Notes under the pieces: generated by a model
Told to the model about the DNA's origin: nothing
Databases searched by the model: none
What the model saw: only the letters and a program-made list of their open reading frames with translations
From: Saprospiraceae bacterium
Lineage (GTDB): Bacteria > Bacteroidota > Bacteroidia > Chitinophagales > Saprospiraceae
NCBI GenBank assembly: GCA_022842725.1
Contig: JALHOZ010000005.1
Location: 1-64,000 of the forward strand
Direction: 5' to 3'
Length of the DNA stretch: 64,000 nt
Program-made: the position numbers and the translations under genes
Part shown: positions 1-9,800 of the stretch, in pieces
How positions within the stretch are numbered: the first letter of the stretch is position 1
How the letters are laid out: each line of letters starts with the position of its first letter

Positions 1-1136
1 GCAAAATATCCCAGCGTTTGTGCTACCGTTCCCAACGAAAAATTGTTGTATTGAGTCATGGAGTTACCAAAATTTTTAAAAATGTTGTCTTCCTGACTCA
101 ACGTATTGTTAAAACCCCAGGGATGGATCATGATATTACCAAAACTATGATAATTAAGCGCTACGGTAAACCCAAAAGTTTCACACAAAGCTTTGATAGC
201 TTTGGTTTCGGGCTCTGAAAATGCTGATTGTCCCCTGAAAACCTGTGATTCTTCAGATGATGAAGAACCGGATTCATCATATCCCCAGGCATATCCGTAA
301 TTTCGGTTGAGGTCAACACCTGTAAGTTGTCCCTGATTGTTTATCCAGGTGTTTTTTCTCCACATACCTCCACCTGTGGGGTTTTGTGTTTCATTCAACA
401 TATATCCATCCGGATTGATACAAGGTACAAATGTCATTTGTGTTTCATTCAATAATTTGGTGACCATAGGATCGGTTCCGTAATTTTCAAATAAATACCA
501 CATATAGTACAACATTTGGGAGAGGCTGTTGGGTTCCCGGGCATGATGTAATGCTGTGTATAAAATCTGGGGTTTGTCAGGATTGTAGACATAAGGTTCG
601 TTGGACACCCTAATATAAAATATGGTATTGCCTTTATGTGTCGGAATGGAATCAATGACATATTCTTCTGAAATAAGGTTTGGAAATTTTGCCCTCATTT
701 CATTAAGAATGTCCCTCATTTCCTGATACTTATGATAGCCACCCATACTTCCTGCTTTGTAGTTTTCCGGCTCTTTAAATGAAAATGATTTTATTGTTGG
801 AGGTTCGCAAAAATTATTTTTTAATTCATGTTCCGAAAATGCTGAAGGTCTGTTTGGATTTGCATAATATTGTACGACATCATCAATGAGGATTTCTACC
901 TCAAAACCTGCATTTTTAATTTTTAATATTTCCTGAAGAGAATAATCATTGATCAAATAACGATGTGGGACTATTGTCCCGTGATCGGTTTCGATGCCAA
1001 GAGTTGAAAGTTCGTGTATGTTTTTGTTGGTAAGGTTTATTTTTACTTTGGCATATTTTTCATTTTGTTGCGCAAACGAAAAAGGTAATCCAAAAAACAA
1101 ACACACTAAGATAGCAATAAAATGACTTTGATTCAT
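1..1136 (-). CDS. M14 family zinc carboxypeptidase, N-terminal part (cut by window edge)
   Basis: Reading leftwards from an ATG at 1134-1136, the frame stays open to the window edge, giving about 378 residues with the C-terminus missing. Residues 1-23 form a Sec signal peptide ending in SFAQ, so the protein is exported. A propeptide-like region follows, then the carboxypeptidase domain. It shows the zinc-binding HxxE in ALHHAREP (His198, Glu201), the substrate-binding DLNRNY motif, and the third zinc ligand region NYHSFGN. These are the signatures of metallocarboxypeptidases of the A/T type, which remove C-terminal residues from peptides outside the cytoplasm. The catalytic glutamate lies beyond the edge. 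A T9SS tail may follow, but this cannot be seen. The family call is firm; substrate preference is unknown. Confidence 0.9.
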   Translation of the reverse strand, partial: MNQSHFIAILVCLFFGLPFSFAQQNEKYAKVKINLTNKNIHELSTLGIETDHGTIVPHRYLINDYSLQEILKIKNAGFEVEILIDDVVQYYANPNRPSAFSEHELKNNFCEPPTIKSFSFKEPENYKAGSMGGYHKYQEMRDILNEMRAKFPNLISEEYVIDSIPTHKGNTIFYIRVSNEPYVYNPDKPQILYTALHHAREPNSLSQMLYYMWYLFENYGTDPMVTKLLNETQMTFVPCINPDGYMLNETQNPTGGGMWRKNTWINNQGQLTGVDLNRNYGYAWGYDESGSSSSEESQVFRGQSAFSEPETKAIKALCETFGFTVALNYHSFGNIMIHPWGFNNTLSQEDNIFKNFGNSMTQYNNFSLGTVAQTLGYF

Positions 1137-1365
1137 TAATATTAATATTTGATCTGGCAATGATACTAAAAATCGGGTTATCAACCTCCAAAATTTTGGA
1201 TAATGTGTTCCGCCTGACAAAAAGGTACATCAGATATTTTTTATCCGGTAATATGAACTTACGTTACAATATTTGAATAAGAATAAAAATAATTTAGGTA
1301 AAAAGTACTTTTTTGTTTTAATTTTCGTCCTTTAAGCGGAACGTATTTTTTTTATAAAAAGGAAC

Positions 1366-1884
1366 ATGAAGTATTTAGTTATCATATTTATCATATTTGT
1401 CATCGGTTACAGTGGTGAGGCTCAAAGTTATAAAACAGCAGCGGGTCTGCGTATAGGCAATGATATATCCCTGAGTATATCTCAGAGAATTGTTAAAAAA
1501 ACAACCATCGATTTATACCACCAGACTGGGTTGTTTACAGGCCAGAATGTGACCACTTTGGCGGTGAAGCAACATTTTCCCCTGATATCCAAAAGGTTGA
1601 ATGTTTTTGCTGGTATAGGCCCTTATTACAATGCTTCTGTCAAATCAAACTTCATCGAAAGCCAGCCACAAAAATCTAATGCTTTTGGATTGGCTTTTCC
1701 CTTGGGTATGGATTTTACGGTTGGCAGACTGAATGTTGCGTTTGATTATTTGCCCGCTTTAAAATTGGCCGGAATAAATGACAAAGGAATCATCTCAGCT
1801 TCTTCGGCCATTACTTTGCGTTATGTCATCATAAAACAAGATGGATTGGTAAAACGAACCAAAAGCCGTTTGAAAAAGAAGTAG
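1366..1884 (+). CDS. Small secreted, outer-membrane-type protein of unknown function
   Basis: The 172-residue protein begins with a hydrophobic signal peptide of about 20 residues ending near GEAQS. The mature part alternates polar and hydrophobic residues in short strands separated by Gly/Asn turns, for example the stretches around LRIGNDISLSIS and FAGIGPYYNAS. This fits a small outer-membrane beta-barrel or a periplasmic beta protein. It ends in a lysine-rich tail (RLKKK), which is unusual for a barrel, whose last strand normally ends in an aromatic residue. It stands alone between a divergent peptidase gene and atpD. I do not recognise a specific family. The start is the only ATG before the signal sequence. 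Confidence 0.6.
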   Translation: MKYLVIIFIIFVIGYSGEAQSYKTAAGLRIGNDISLSISQRIVKKTTIDLYHQTGLFTGQNVTTLAVKQHFPLISKRLNVFAGIGPYYNASVKSNFIESQPQKSNAFGLAFPLGMDFTVGRLNVAFDYLPALKLAGINDKGIISASSAITLRYVIIKQDGLVKRTKSRLKKK

Positions 1885-2032
1885 TTAATTTTAAATGATA
1901 CCAAATATAATATGGTTATTTGAATCAATGGTGTTTTTTAATTTTATTTTAAAACAATTATTTTTATAAGATTAGAATATAATATGGTCTGTCAGGATGA
2001 ATGTTTTGTTTGTTTTTGTAAAAAAATCCTGA

Positions 2033-3670
<1,638 letters not shown>

Positions 3671-3703
3671 TTGTAGTTTTCTTTTGTACAAAAATATATA
3701 ATA

Positions 3704-3958
3704 ATGAATCTCATCGTACTCACTCCGGAAAAGGAAATATTCAACGGAAAGGTAACATCAGTTCAGGTTCCGGGAATCTCCGGAAAATTTGAAATTCTGA
3801 ATAACCACGCACCTATTGTTTCTGCTTTGTCAAAGGGTAGGGTACGATTGGTATTGGAAGGAGGTGATAAAAAAACTTTCGAAATCAGAAAGGGATTTAT
3901 TGAAGTATTAAAAAATGAGGTGTCTCTTTTGGTGCAGGGAGTAACCGAAGAATCATAA
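3704..3958 (+). CDS. atpC: F1 ATP synthase subunit epsilon, short form
   Basis: The 84-residue protein corresponds only to the N-terminal beta-sandwich of epsilon, with the family-typical VLTPEKEIFNGKV start and the motif GKFEILNNHAPIVSAL. The C-terminal two-helix domain found in the roughly 130-residue E. coli protein is absent. In other bacteria that domain inhibits ATP hydrolysis, so this enzyme must be regulated otherwise, if at all (inference). Short epsilon subunits are common in Bacteroidota, so this is not a truncation by mutation. It lies 33 bases behind atpD and directly in front of a strong terminator. Confidence 0.95.
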   Translation: MNLIVLTPEKEIFNGKVTSVQVPGISGKFEILNNHAPIVSALSKGRVRLVLEGGDKKTFEIRKGFIEVLKNEVSLLVQGVTEES

Positions 3959-3980
3959 AGATAGCTTCCGACTATTACTT

Positions 3981-4017
3981 AAGCCTTTGATTACCGTTAA
4001 TCAAAGGCTTTTTTTTT
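3981..4017 (+). terminator. Rho-independent terminator of atpDC
   Basis: A perfect 13-bp stem (3981-3993 with 3998-4010) closes a 4-base loop and runs into nine T residues. It starts 23 bases after the atpC stop. Confidence 0.93.
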
Positions 4018-4354
4018 GCAAAAAATAAAACTCACTTTAAGAATAAGTGAAATATATCTCTTTTGAGACTTCTGTTTTATGTATTGATTGAAAAACATAA
4101 GGATTTACATTATTTGTTAAAATACCGGAAAACTACCTTTAAAAAACATAGGTTATTGGTATGCAACTTCTGTACATAATAAAAAAAGCCTCGTAATTGA
4201 ATTAGTAACCGTTTTACCTTTTGCCGAACCTGTGAAGATATCAGTTTAATCAGTCTCTGCCATATATATTGGACTCTTATAAAAAAGTTAAAGAAGTTTT
4301 TAGATTGAAAATATAAGAAAGATTCTTTTAAGTTTGCCTTGAAAAACTCTTTCT
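4018..4354. other. Intergenic stretch without a recognisable gene
   Basis: AT-rich spacer between the atpDC terminator and the Rpn-type gene. Both strands carry only very short open frames, and I see no exact TAnnTTTG box close to 4355. Confidence 0.5.
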
Positions 4355-5320
4355 ATGCATCAAATACACGATAAATTTGTCAAAGCTACCTTTTCAGATG
4401 CCGTCAGGGCTGCTGCTTTTTTTGAAAAGTTTTTACCAAAAAACATTCTCGAAGCAGTTAATATACACTCTTTACAACCACTTCAGGAATCTTATATTCA
4501 GGACAATTTGAAAGAATATTTTTCAGATATTGTTTTTGAGGTCAGCAGTAAAAAAAATGAAAACGAAAAAGCAGATATAGTTTTATTGTTTGAACACAAG
4601 TCTTCTCCTGACAGGTTTGTATTATTTCAGTTGGGACATTATATGTTTTCGCATTGGTTTTCTTGTATCCGCGGGCGAAGGCCACTTAAAATCATCATTC
4701 CTGTTGTTTATTATCAGGGGAAAAAGAAGTGGAAACTAAAACAACTTTCGCAAGTTTTTAGAAAAGCCAATCATCAACTTAAAGAATTTATTCCGGAAAT
4801 CCCCCATTTATTTATTGCGCTCAGTTCTTTGTCTGATGAATCCATAGGCGAAATCCGTGACAGACTAATGGCTGCATCCGTTATGGCCCAAAAAAATGCT
4901 TATGATGTCATAAAACTTGCGGAAGATCTTGAAAAGATTTTCCGTTTGTTTCCGGTGAATGAGGGTAAAAGGAACTTTTTAAACCAGATAATTGTTTATG
5001 TTCTGTCTGTTTCAGAAATTTCTAAACCGGAATTTGATAAGGCATTAAAATCCATTCCTGACAATGTAAAAGAAAACCTTATGACAACATATTCATGGAT
5101 CAAAGAAGAGGGGAAGCTCGAAGGAAAACTTGAAGGTAAACGTGAAGGCAAGCTTGAAGGTAAAATTGAAGGCAAACGTGAAGGCAAACTTGAAGGTAAA
5201 ACCGAAGTGATTATCAACGGATATGAGGAAGGTCTGAATATTTCGATTCTTGCCAGTATCACCAATTTGAATGAAGAAACGGTAATAAAAATTCTTAAAG
5301 AACACAATAAACTGAACTAA
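4355..5320 (+). CDS. Rpn family PD-(D/E)XK nuclease / transposase_31-like protein
   Basis: The 321-residue protein resembles the YhgA/Rpn family (PF04754-like). The nuclease core is visible at residues 71-97: an acidic residue in EKADIVLLFEHKSS (Asp74), the ExK pair in FEHK (Glu80, Lys82), and the following FQLGHYM segment with its conserved Gln. The middle part is helical. From residue 251 a low-complexity tail of four-residue GK(L/R/I)EG-type repeats follows, then a helical end (EVIINGYEEG...). A second copy of this tail region lies just downstream (5389-5633). In E. coli, rpn genes are reported to yield a small C-terminal protein from an internal start that restrains the toxic nuclease. 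Here Met243 (ATG at 5081), in MTTYSWIKEEG, is a candidate internal start. The role is DNA cleavage/recombination or phage defence (inference). Confidence 0.85.
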   Translation: MHQIHDKFVKATFSDAVRAAAFFEKFLPKNILEAVNIHSLQPLQESYIQDNLKEYFSDIVFEVSSKKNENEKADIVLLFEHKSSPDRFVLFQLGHYMFSHWFSCIRGRRPLKIIIPVVYYQGKKKWKLKQLSQVFRKANHQLKEFIPEIPHLFIALSSLSDESIGEIRDRLMAASVMAQKNAYDVIKLAEDLEKIFRLFPVNEGKRNFLNQIIVYVLSVSEISKPEFDKALKSIPDNVKENLMTTYSWIKEEGKLEGKLEGKREGKLEGKIEGKREGKLEGKTEVIINGYEEGLNISILASITNLNEETVIKILKEHNKLN

Positions 5321-5633
5321 CCCAATTGAAAGATGGAAAGTAAGATGGATCATTCCGACTTTAGTTGAAGGTACCACATCAGACAAGGTGATAAGGCATT
5401 AAAATCCATTCCTGACAATGTAAAAGAAAACCTTATGACAACATATTCATGGATCAAAGAAGAGGGGAAACTCGAAGGAAAACATGAAGGTAAACGTGAA
5501 GGCAAGCTTGAAGGTAAAATCGAAGGCAAACGTGAAGGCAAACGTGAAGGCAAACGTGAAGGCAAACTTGAAGGTAAAACCGAAGTGATTATCAACGGAT
5601 ATGAGGAAGGTCTGAATATTTTGATTCTTGCCA
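5035..5633 (+). repeat. Duplicated 3' end of the Rpn-type gene
   Basis: Bases 5035-5255 and 5389-5633 are near-identical copies set 354 bases apart at their left ends. The second copy is 24 bases longer because it holds two extra 12-base units of the GK-REG repeat. To the right of the shared block, the two copies continue into different but related C-terminal sequences. To the left, the second copy has only 68 bases of unrelated spacer after the first gene's stop. Confidence 0.9.
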
Positions 5634-5701
5634 AAATTACGGATTTGCCGCAAAAAGACGTTCTTAAAATACTATTAAAAAATAACAGATTAAAAGCTTA
5701 A
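5435..5701 (+). CDS. Stand-alone copy of the Rpn C-terminal tail (88 residues)
   Basis: This open frame starts at the ATG equivalent to the internal Met243 of the upstream Rpn-type protein and begins with the same MTTYSWIKEEGKLEGK. It has 9-10 repeat units against 7-8 upstream, then the shared TEVIINGYEEGLNI, then its own ending (ILAKITDLPQKDVLKILLKN) instead of ILASITNLNEETVIKILKEH. It contains no nuclease residues. It is either the remnant of a second rpn gene or a C-terminal exchange cassette, or it is expressed as a small partner that binds and controls the nuclease. The two divergent ends keep the same helical pattern, which favours selection over decay. There is no promoter box in front, so expression would come from read-through or from a start inside the duplicated block. 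Confidence 0.55.
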   Translation: MTTYSWIKEEGKLEGKHEGKREGKLEGKIEGKREGKREGKREGKLEGKTEVIINGYEEGLNILILAKITDLPQKDVLKILLKNNRLKA

Positions 5702-5887
5702 TTTCACAAAACAACTATATTAATTCGGTTTTAAAGTTTTTACAGGTAGAATCACAAATACATTCTTCCTTTTTAGATCGTACTGTAACATTCATTTTTC
5801 TAATCCAAAACAAAATCTTTAGCTGAAGATTATCCGGACCGGAACTATGGCTGCAACCGCATTTTTTGGGTAAACCTACAGTTGTAT

Positions 5888-5928
5888 GAATCATGATCAA
5901 AAAGAGTCCGCCTTTTAGATCATGATTC
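5888..5928. repeat. 41-base near-perfect palindrome
   Basis: GAATCATGATC (5888-5898) is the exact reverse complement of 5918-5928. After one A/A mismatch, five more base pairs (5900-5904 with 5912-5916) leave a 7-base loop. No T-run follows on either strand, so it is not a typical terminator. It lies about 130 bases before the response regulator gene and could be an operator or an RNA hairpin. The rest of 5702-6060 holds only a doubtful cysteine-rich minus-strand frame. Confidence 0.75.
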
Positions 5929-6060
5929 CCTTATCAACAATAATACTTCATCAAAATATCGGGCGATGTAGAAACAATGAAAAATTTGGCACTGCTTTTG
6001 TATTATCATCAGTGGATTATTATGCAACGAATTTTTTATTAATAACATAGTATGTAATTT

Positions 6061-6732
6061 ATGGCATTAAAAGCTGTTATTGCCGACCATCAGTCCATGT
6101 TTACGGAAGGTCTGCAGGCTATCATCAATCATATGAAAATGCCTCCGATCAATATTGTTGGCATTGCACATCAAACAGAAGACTTACAAAAGTTTATTTC
6201 TTTTCAGTTTGATATTTTAATAATCGACATCGGTATTTTTGATTCAAAAGAAATGGTAACCATCCAGGAATTAAAAAAAACCAACCCAAAAGTAAAAATA
6301 GTTGCTTTGACCCAGTATAGTGAATCTTCCATCGTAAGAGAAGCATTTCTCAAAGGAGTGGACGGATACATTCTGAAGTCAAGCCAAATCATAGAATTGT
6401 TTGAATGTATAGAAGATGTCATTCAAAACAAAACATATATCGGAGACGGCGTAAGGATTTCACCGGAAAAAAAATCGGTGAAAAAAAATGCAGATCCATT
6501 ATCAACATACAAAATCTATGAAGATAGATTTTTATTAAAACAAAAATTGTCGAGACGTGAGTCTGAAGTGCTGAAACACATTGTAATGGACAAAAGCACT
6601 AAAGAAATAGCCGAAGAGTTGTATATCAGCAATCAAACGGTAAGCGCTCACCGAAAAAGTATCATGAGAAAATTAGGCGCAAATACAACAGCAAACCTGA
6701 TCAAATTTGCCCTCGAAAATCAATTGGTATAG
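6061..6732 (+). CDS. NarL/LuxR family response regulator
   Basis: The 223-residue protein has an N-terminal receiver domain and a C-terminal LuxR-type helix-turn-helix. The phosphoacceptor is Asp56 (DILIID), with Thr84 and Lys106 completing the switch residues. The usual acidic pair is reduced: the strand reads VIADHQSMF, where relatives have ADDH, so one aspartate is missing. The DNA-binding domain begins at LSRRESEVLKHIVMDKSTKEIAEEL and carries the recognition helix ISNQTVSAHRKSIMRKLG. No histidine kinase is adjacent, so the partner is elsewhere. It sits 152 bases in front of a giant secreted protein gene and might control it, but nothing in the sequence proves this. Confidence 0.93.
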   Translation: MALKAVIADHQSMFTEGLQAIINHMKMPPINIVGIAHQTEDLQKFISFQFDILIIDIGIFDSKEMVTIQELKKTNPKVKIVALTQYSESSIVREAFLKGVDGYILKSSQIIELFECIEDVIQNKTYIGDGVRISPEKKSVKKNADPLSTYKIYEDRFLLKQKLSRRESEVLKHIVMDKSTKEIAEELYISNQTVSAHRKSIMRKLGANTTANLIKFALENQLV

Positions 6733-6884
6733 TTTTTGTTTATCTTATCATGATAGTAATCCAACCCGGTATTCCCCTACCGGTACTTAACATAGTAACA
6801 CATTTGCTTCACGGGTAATCTTCAGGAATCTGATGATGATTTAGGAATCATTTTTTTAATCTTATAATTAAATTTTATTATCCC

Positions 6885-9800
6885 ATGAAGTTGGAGAAAT
6901 TTACACTAAACACATTTGCTCGTTTTGGTATGGTTATCAGAATGAGTATTCTACCTGCACTGCTGGTAGTGGCACAGTTTAGCGTTTCTGCGCAAGTACA
7001 GTGCCCTTTAGCGTGTAACAATCTCGTTCAGGTATCCATGGATGAAGATTGTGTGGTAGAAATTACTCCGGCGATGATGTTGGAAGGTGTTTTACCTGCT
7101 GGTTGTAGTTACAGTCAGTATACGGTACAGGTTATCGGCGCTAACGGCCAGCCTTTTTCACCTGCCAATATTGTCAACCGAACACACCTCAATCAAACCC
7201 GCGATGTAAAGGTATGGTTGGGCAACAATCATTGTTGGGGAAAAATCCTCATTCAGGACAAAAGCAGACCGGTAATCGCTTGCCCTGCAGATCTGACCAT
7301 AAACTGTTATGATCAGGCAGCGTTGATTACACCGACTGCAACAGACAATTGTGATCAGTCAGTCCCTGTGACTGTAGAAAGCAATAATCTGGTAAAATTG
7401 ACCTGTACAGGATCCTTCAGCGCTATCAGAACCATTATTTATAATGCAGTTGATGACAGCGGTAACGAAGCCATTCCTTGTGTACGCAACATTTATTACA
7501 CCAGAGCAACTTTGGATGCTCCGGTATTCCAGTTTCCGAGAAACAGAGATGATGTTCAGGATCCTGCCTTAAATTGTGATAATGTTCCGGTATGGGATGT
7601 TGTTCGCGAAAACGGTACAGCAGGAAGGGATTTTTATCCTCAACCTTCTGAGTCAGGAGCACCAACTCTTGGCGGAGTTCCTATTTGGCCAAACAACACC
7701 GTTTGCGAAATTAACGCAACGTACCAGGACCAAAGAGTAGAAATCTGTACAGGTAGTTTTAAAGTACTCAGACATTGGTCAGTTCTTGATTGGTGTACAG
7801 GAAGATTAGAACAATCTTACCAAATCATCAAAATTGTAGACAAAAGACCACCGGCAGTTACGATCGTTCCTACAATTCCACCGGATATGACGATTACCAA
7901 TTGTTTAGGTAATGTATCTTCTTTGGTAGAAGTAGATCCTTACACTTGTTTAGGTACCTGGAATGTAGTAAGACCTACATCAACCGTGCCTGCAAGAGAG
8001 TGTAATGAATGGACATACACAGTAGCTTTCCTTTTGAACAACGGAACAGAAATTCCACCTTTAAACGGTGTATATATTACTGACAACGGAGTTACTAAGG
8101 TGATTGGTAATGCAACAACCGGATACCAGATTATTGGTTTGCCTCAGGGTTGTGCATGGATCAGATATACTGTTACAGATGCTTGTGGTAATTCTGCCAC
8201 AGCACTTACAGAAATATTTGTGCAGGATAAAATTCCACCAACACCTGTTTGTGACAGAACAACCGTAGTGACTTTATCTAATCAGAATAACGGATGGGCA
8301 AGAGTTTTTGCTGAAACATTTGACGATGGTTCACATGACAATTGCAGCAACGTTACGTTCAGAGTTAGAAGAATGACCACTCCTCAAAGATGTGTCATGA
8401 CCGGAGGACCTAATACACACAGTTTCGGACCATTTGTAGACGTTTGTTGCGCAGATGTAGGACGTGAGTTGATGGTAGAACTTGAAGTAAGAGATGCTTC
8501 CAATAATGTCAATACTTGTATGGTATTTGTTGAAGTAAATGATAAAATCGATCCTTCTATCTTCTGTTCAGGACCAAAAACCATCGAATGTAACCAACCA
8601 TTGGAATTTGACGCACCGACAGCAACAGATAATTGCGGAACTCCAACCATCACAGTTGTATCTACAACCGGTGAGATAAGCACTTGCGGAACGGGCTCAA
8701 GAACAAGAACCTGGAGAGCAACAGATGCAGGTGGACGTTCAGCTACTTGTTCTCAAACGATTACCGTAGTAAACAACTTCCCTTATACAGGACCAACAAC
8801 CAACCAATGGCCGGCTAATACCACCCTGACAGGTTGTTTGAATGTAGACACTGACCCTAGCAAAACCGGTGTTCCTATCATCGTATCTCAGGCAGGTTGC
8901 AGTCAGGTTGCTTACGCATACGAAGATCAGGTATTCCAGTTTGTAGAAGATGTTTGTTATAAAATCTTAAGAAGATGGACCGTTATCGATTGGTGTAAAT
9001 TCGGACCTAATACATTTTTGAATTCAAGCCCTAATTTGCCGGGTTTTGTAAGAACCAATCCAAGTCAAACAGCACCACCATACAGATACAATTACCCTTC
9101 TGTACCTACCATAGGTGTCAATACCTGGACGTACACACAAGTAATTAAGGTCAACAACCTTGATAATCCTGTGATCGCTAACAGAACAAATGTAACCGGT
9201 TGCGGTGAAGGACAAACTTGTGATTTGAGATTTGTTTTGACAAATTCAGCTACAGACCCTTGTACACCTGCAAGCCAGTTGAAGTGGAGATGGGAAGTTG
9301 CTCCATTTGACGGACCTAACTATACCATCACCGGAAATACCAACGACGCAACAAGAGTATATCCTGTAGGTACCCACAGAATCAGGTGGACCGTAGAAGA
9401 CCTTTGCGGAAATCAGGATGTGGTAACATATTTGTTTACCGTTCAGGATTGTAAAAAACCAACACCTTATTGTATCTCTGATATCACAACCGTGATCATG
9501 CCTTCATCAGGTACAGTAGAAATCTGGGCAGTAGATTATGATCTGGGAGCCACTGACAACTGTCCGGGAGATTTGTACTTCACATTCAATTGTGAAAAAC
9601 CAAATCCGGGAAGAGTTCAGGCAGAAGAAAACCACTACTTCAAAGGAAATGGTGTGTTGGCTACAGAAGCTGAATACCTTGCAGGAAATGCACAATATTG
9701 GTTGCATGACGCCAGAACTTCAGGTAAATTATTCACTTGCGACAACGTAGGATTGAATACACTGGATGTTTGTGTGACGGACGCAGCAGGAAATCAGGAT

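Noticed and set aside
4355-5320. Rpn-type gene as part of an insertion sequence
   Set aside because: No flanking inverted repeats or target duplication were visible.
5100-5590. Possible CRISPR-like array
   Set aside because: The repeats are contiguous 12-base coding units without spacers.
4996-5653. Long minus-strand frames rich in Pro/Ser or Phe/Thr (LPSSLPSRLPS, FTFAFTF)
   Set aside because: They are antisense reflections of the 12-base repeats in the Rpn-type gene and its copy; no start context or family.
5715-5894. 59-codon cysteine-rich minus-strand frame
   Set aside because: The CGC and CICDSTC pattern is curious, but there is no promoter box, the start lies within the palindrome, and no family is known. 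Kept as doubtful.
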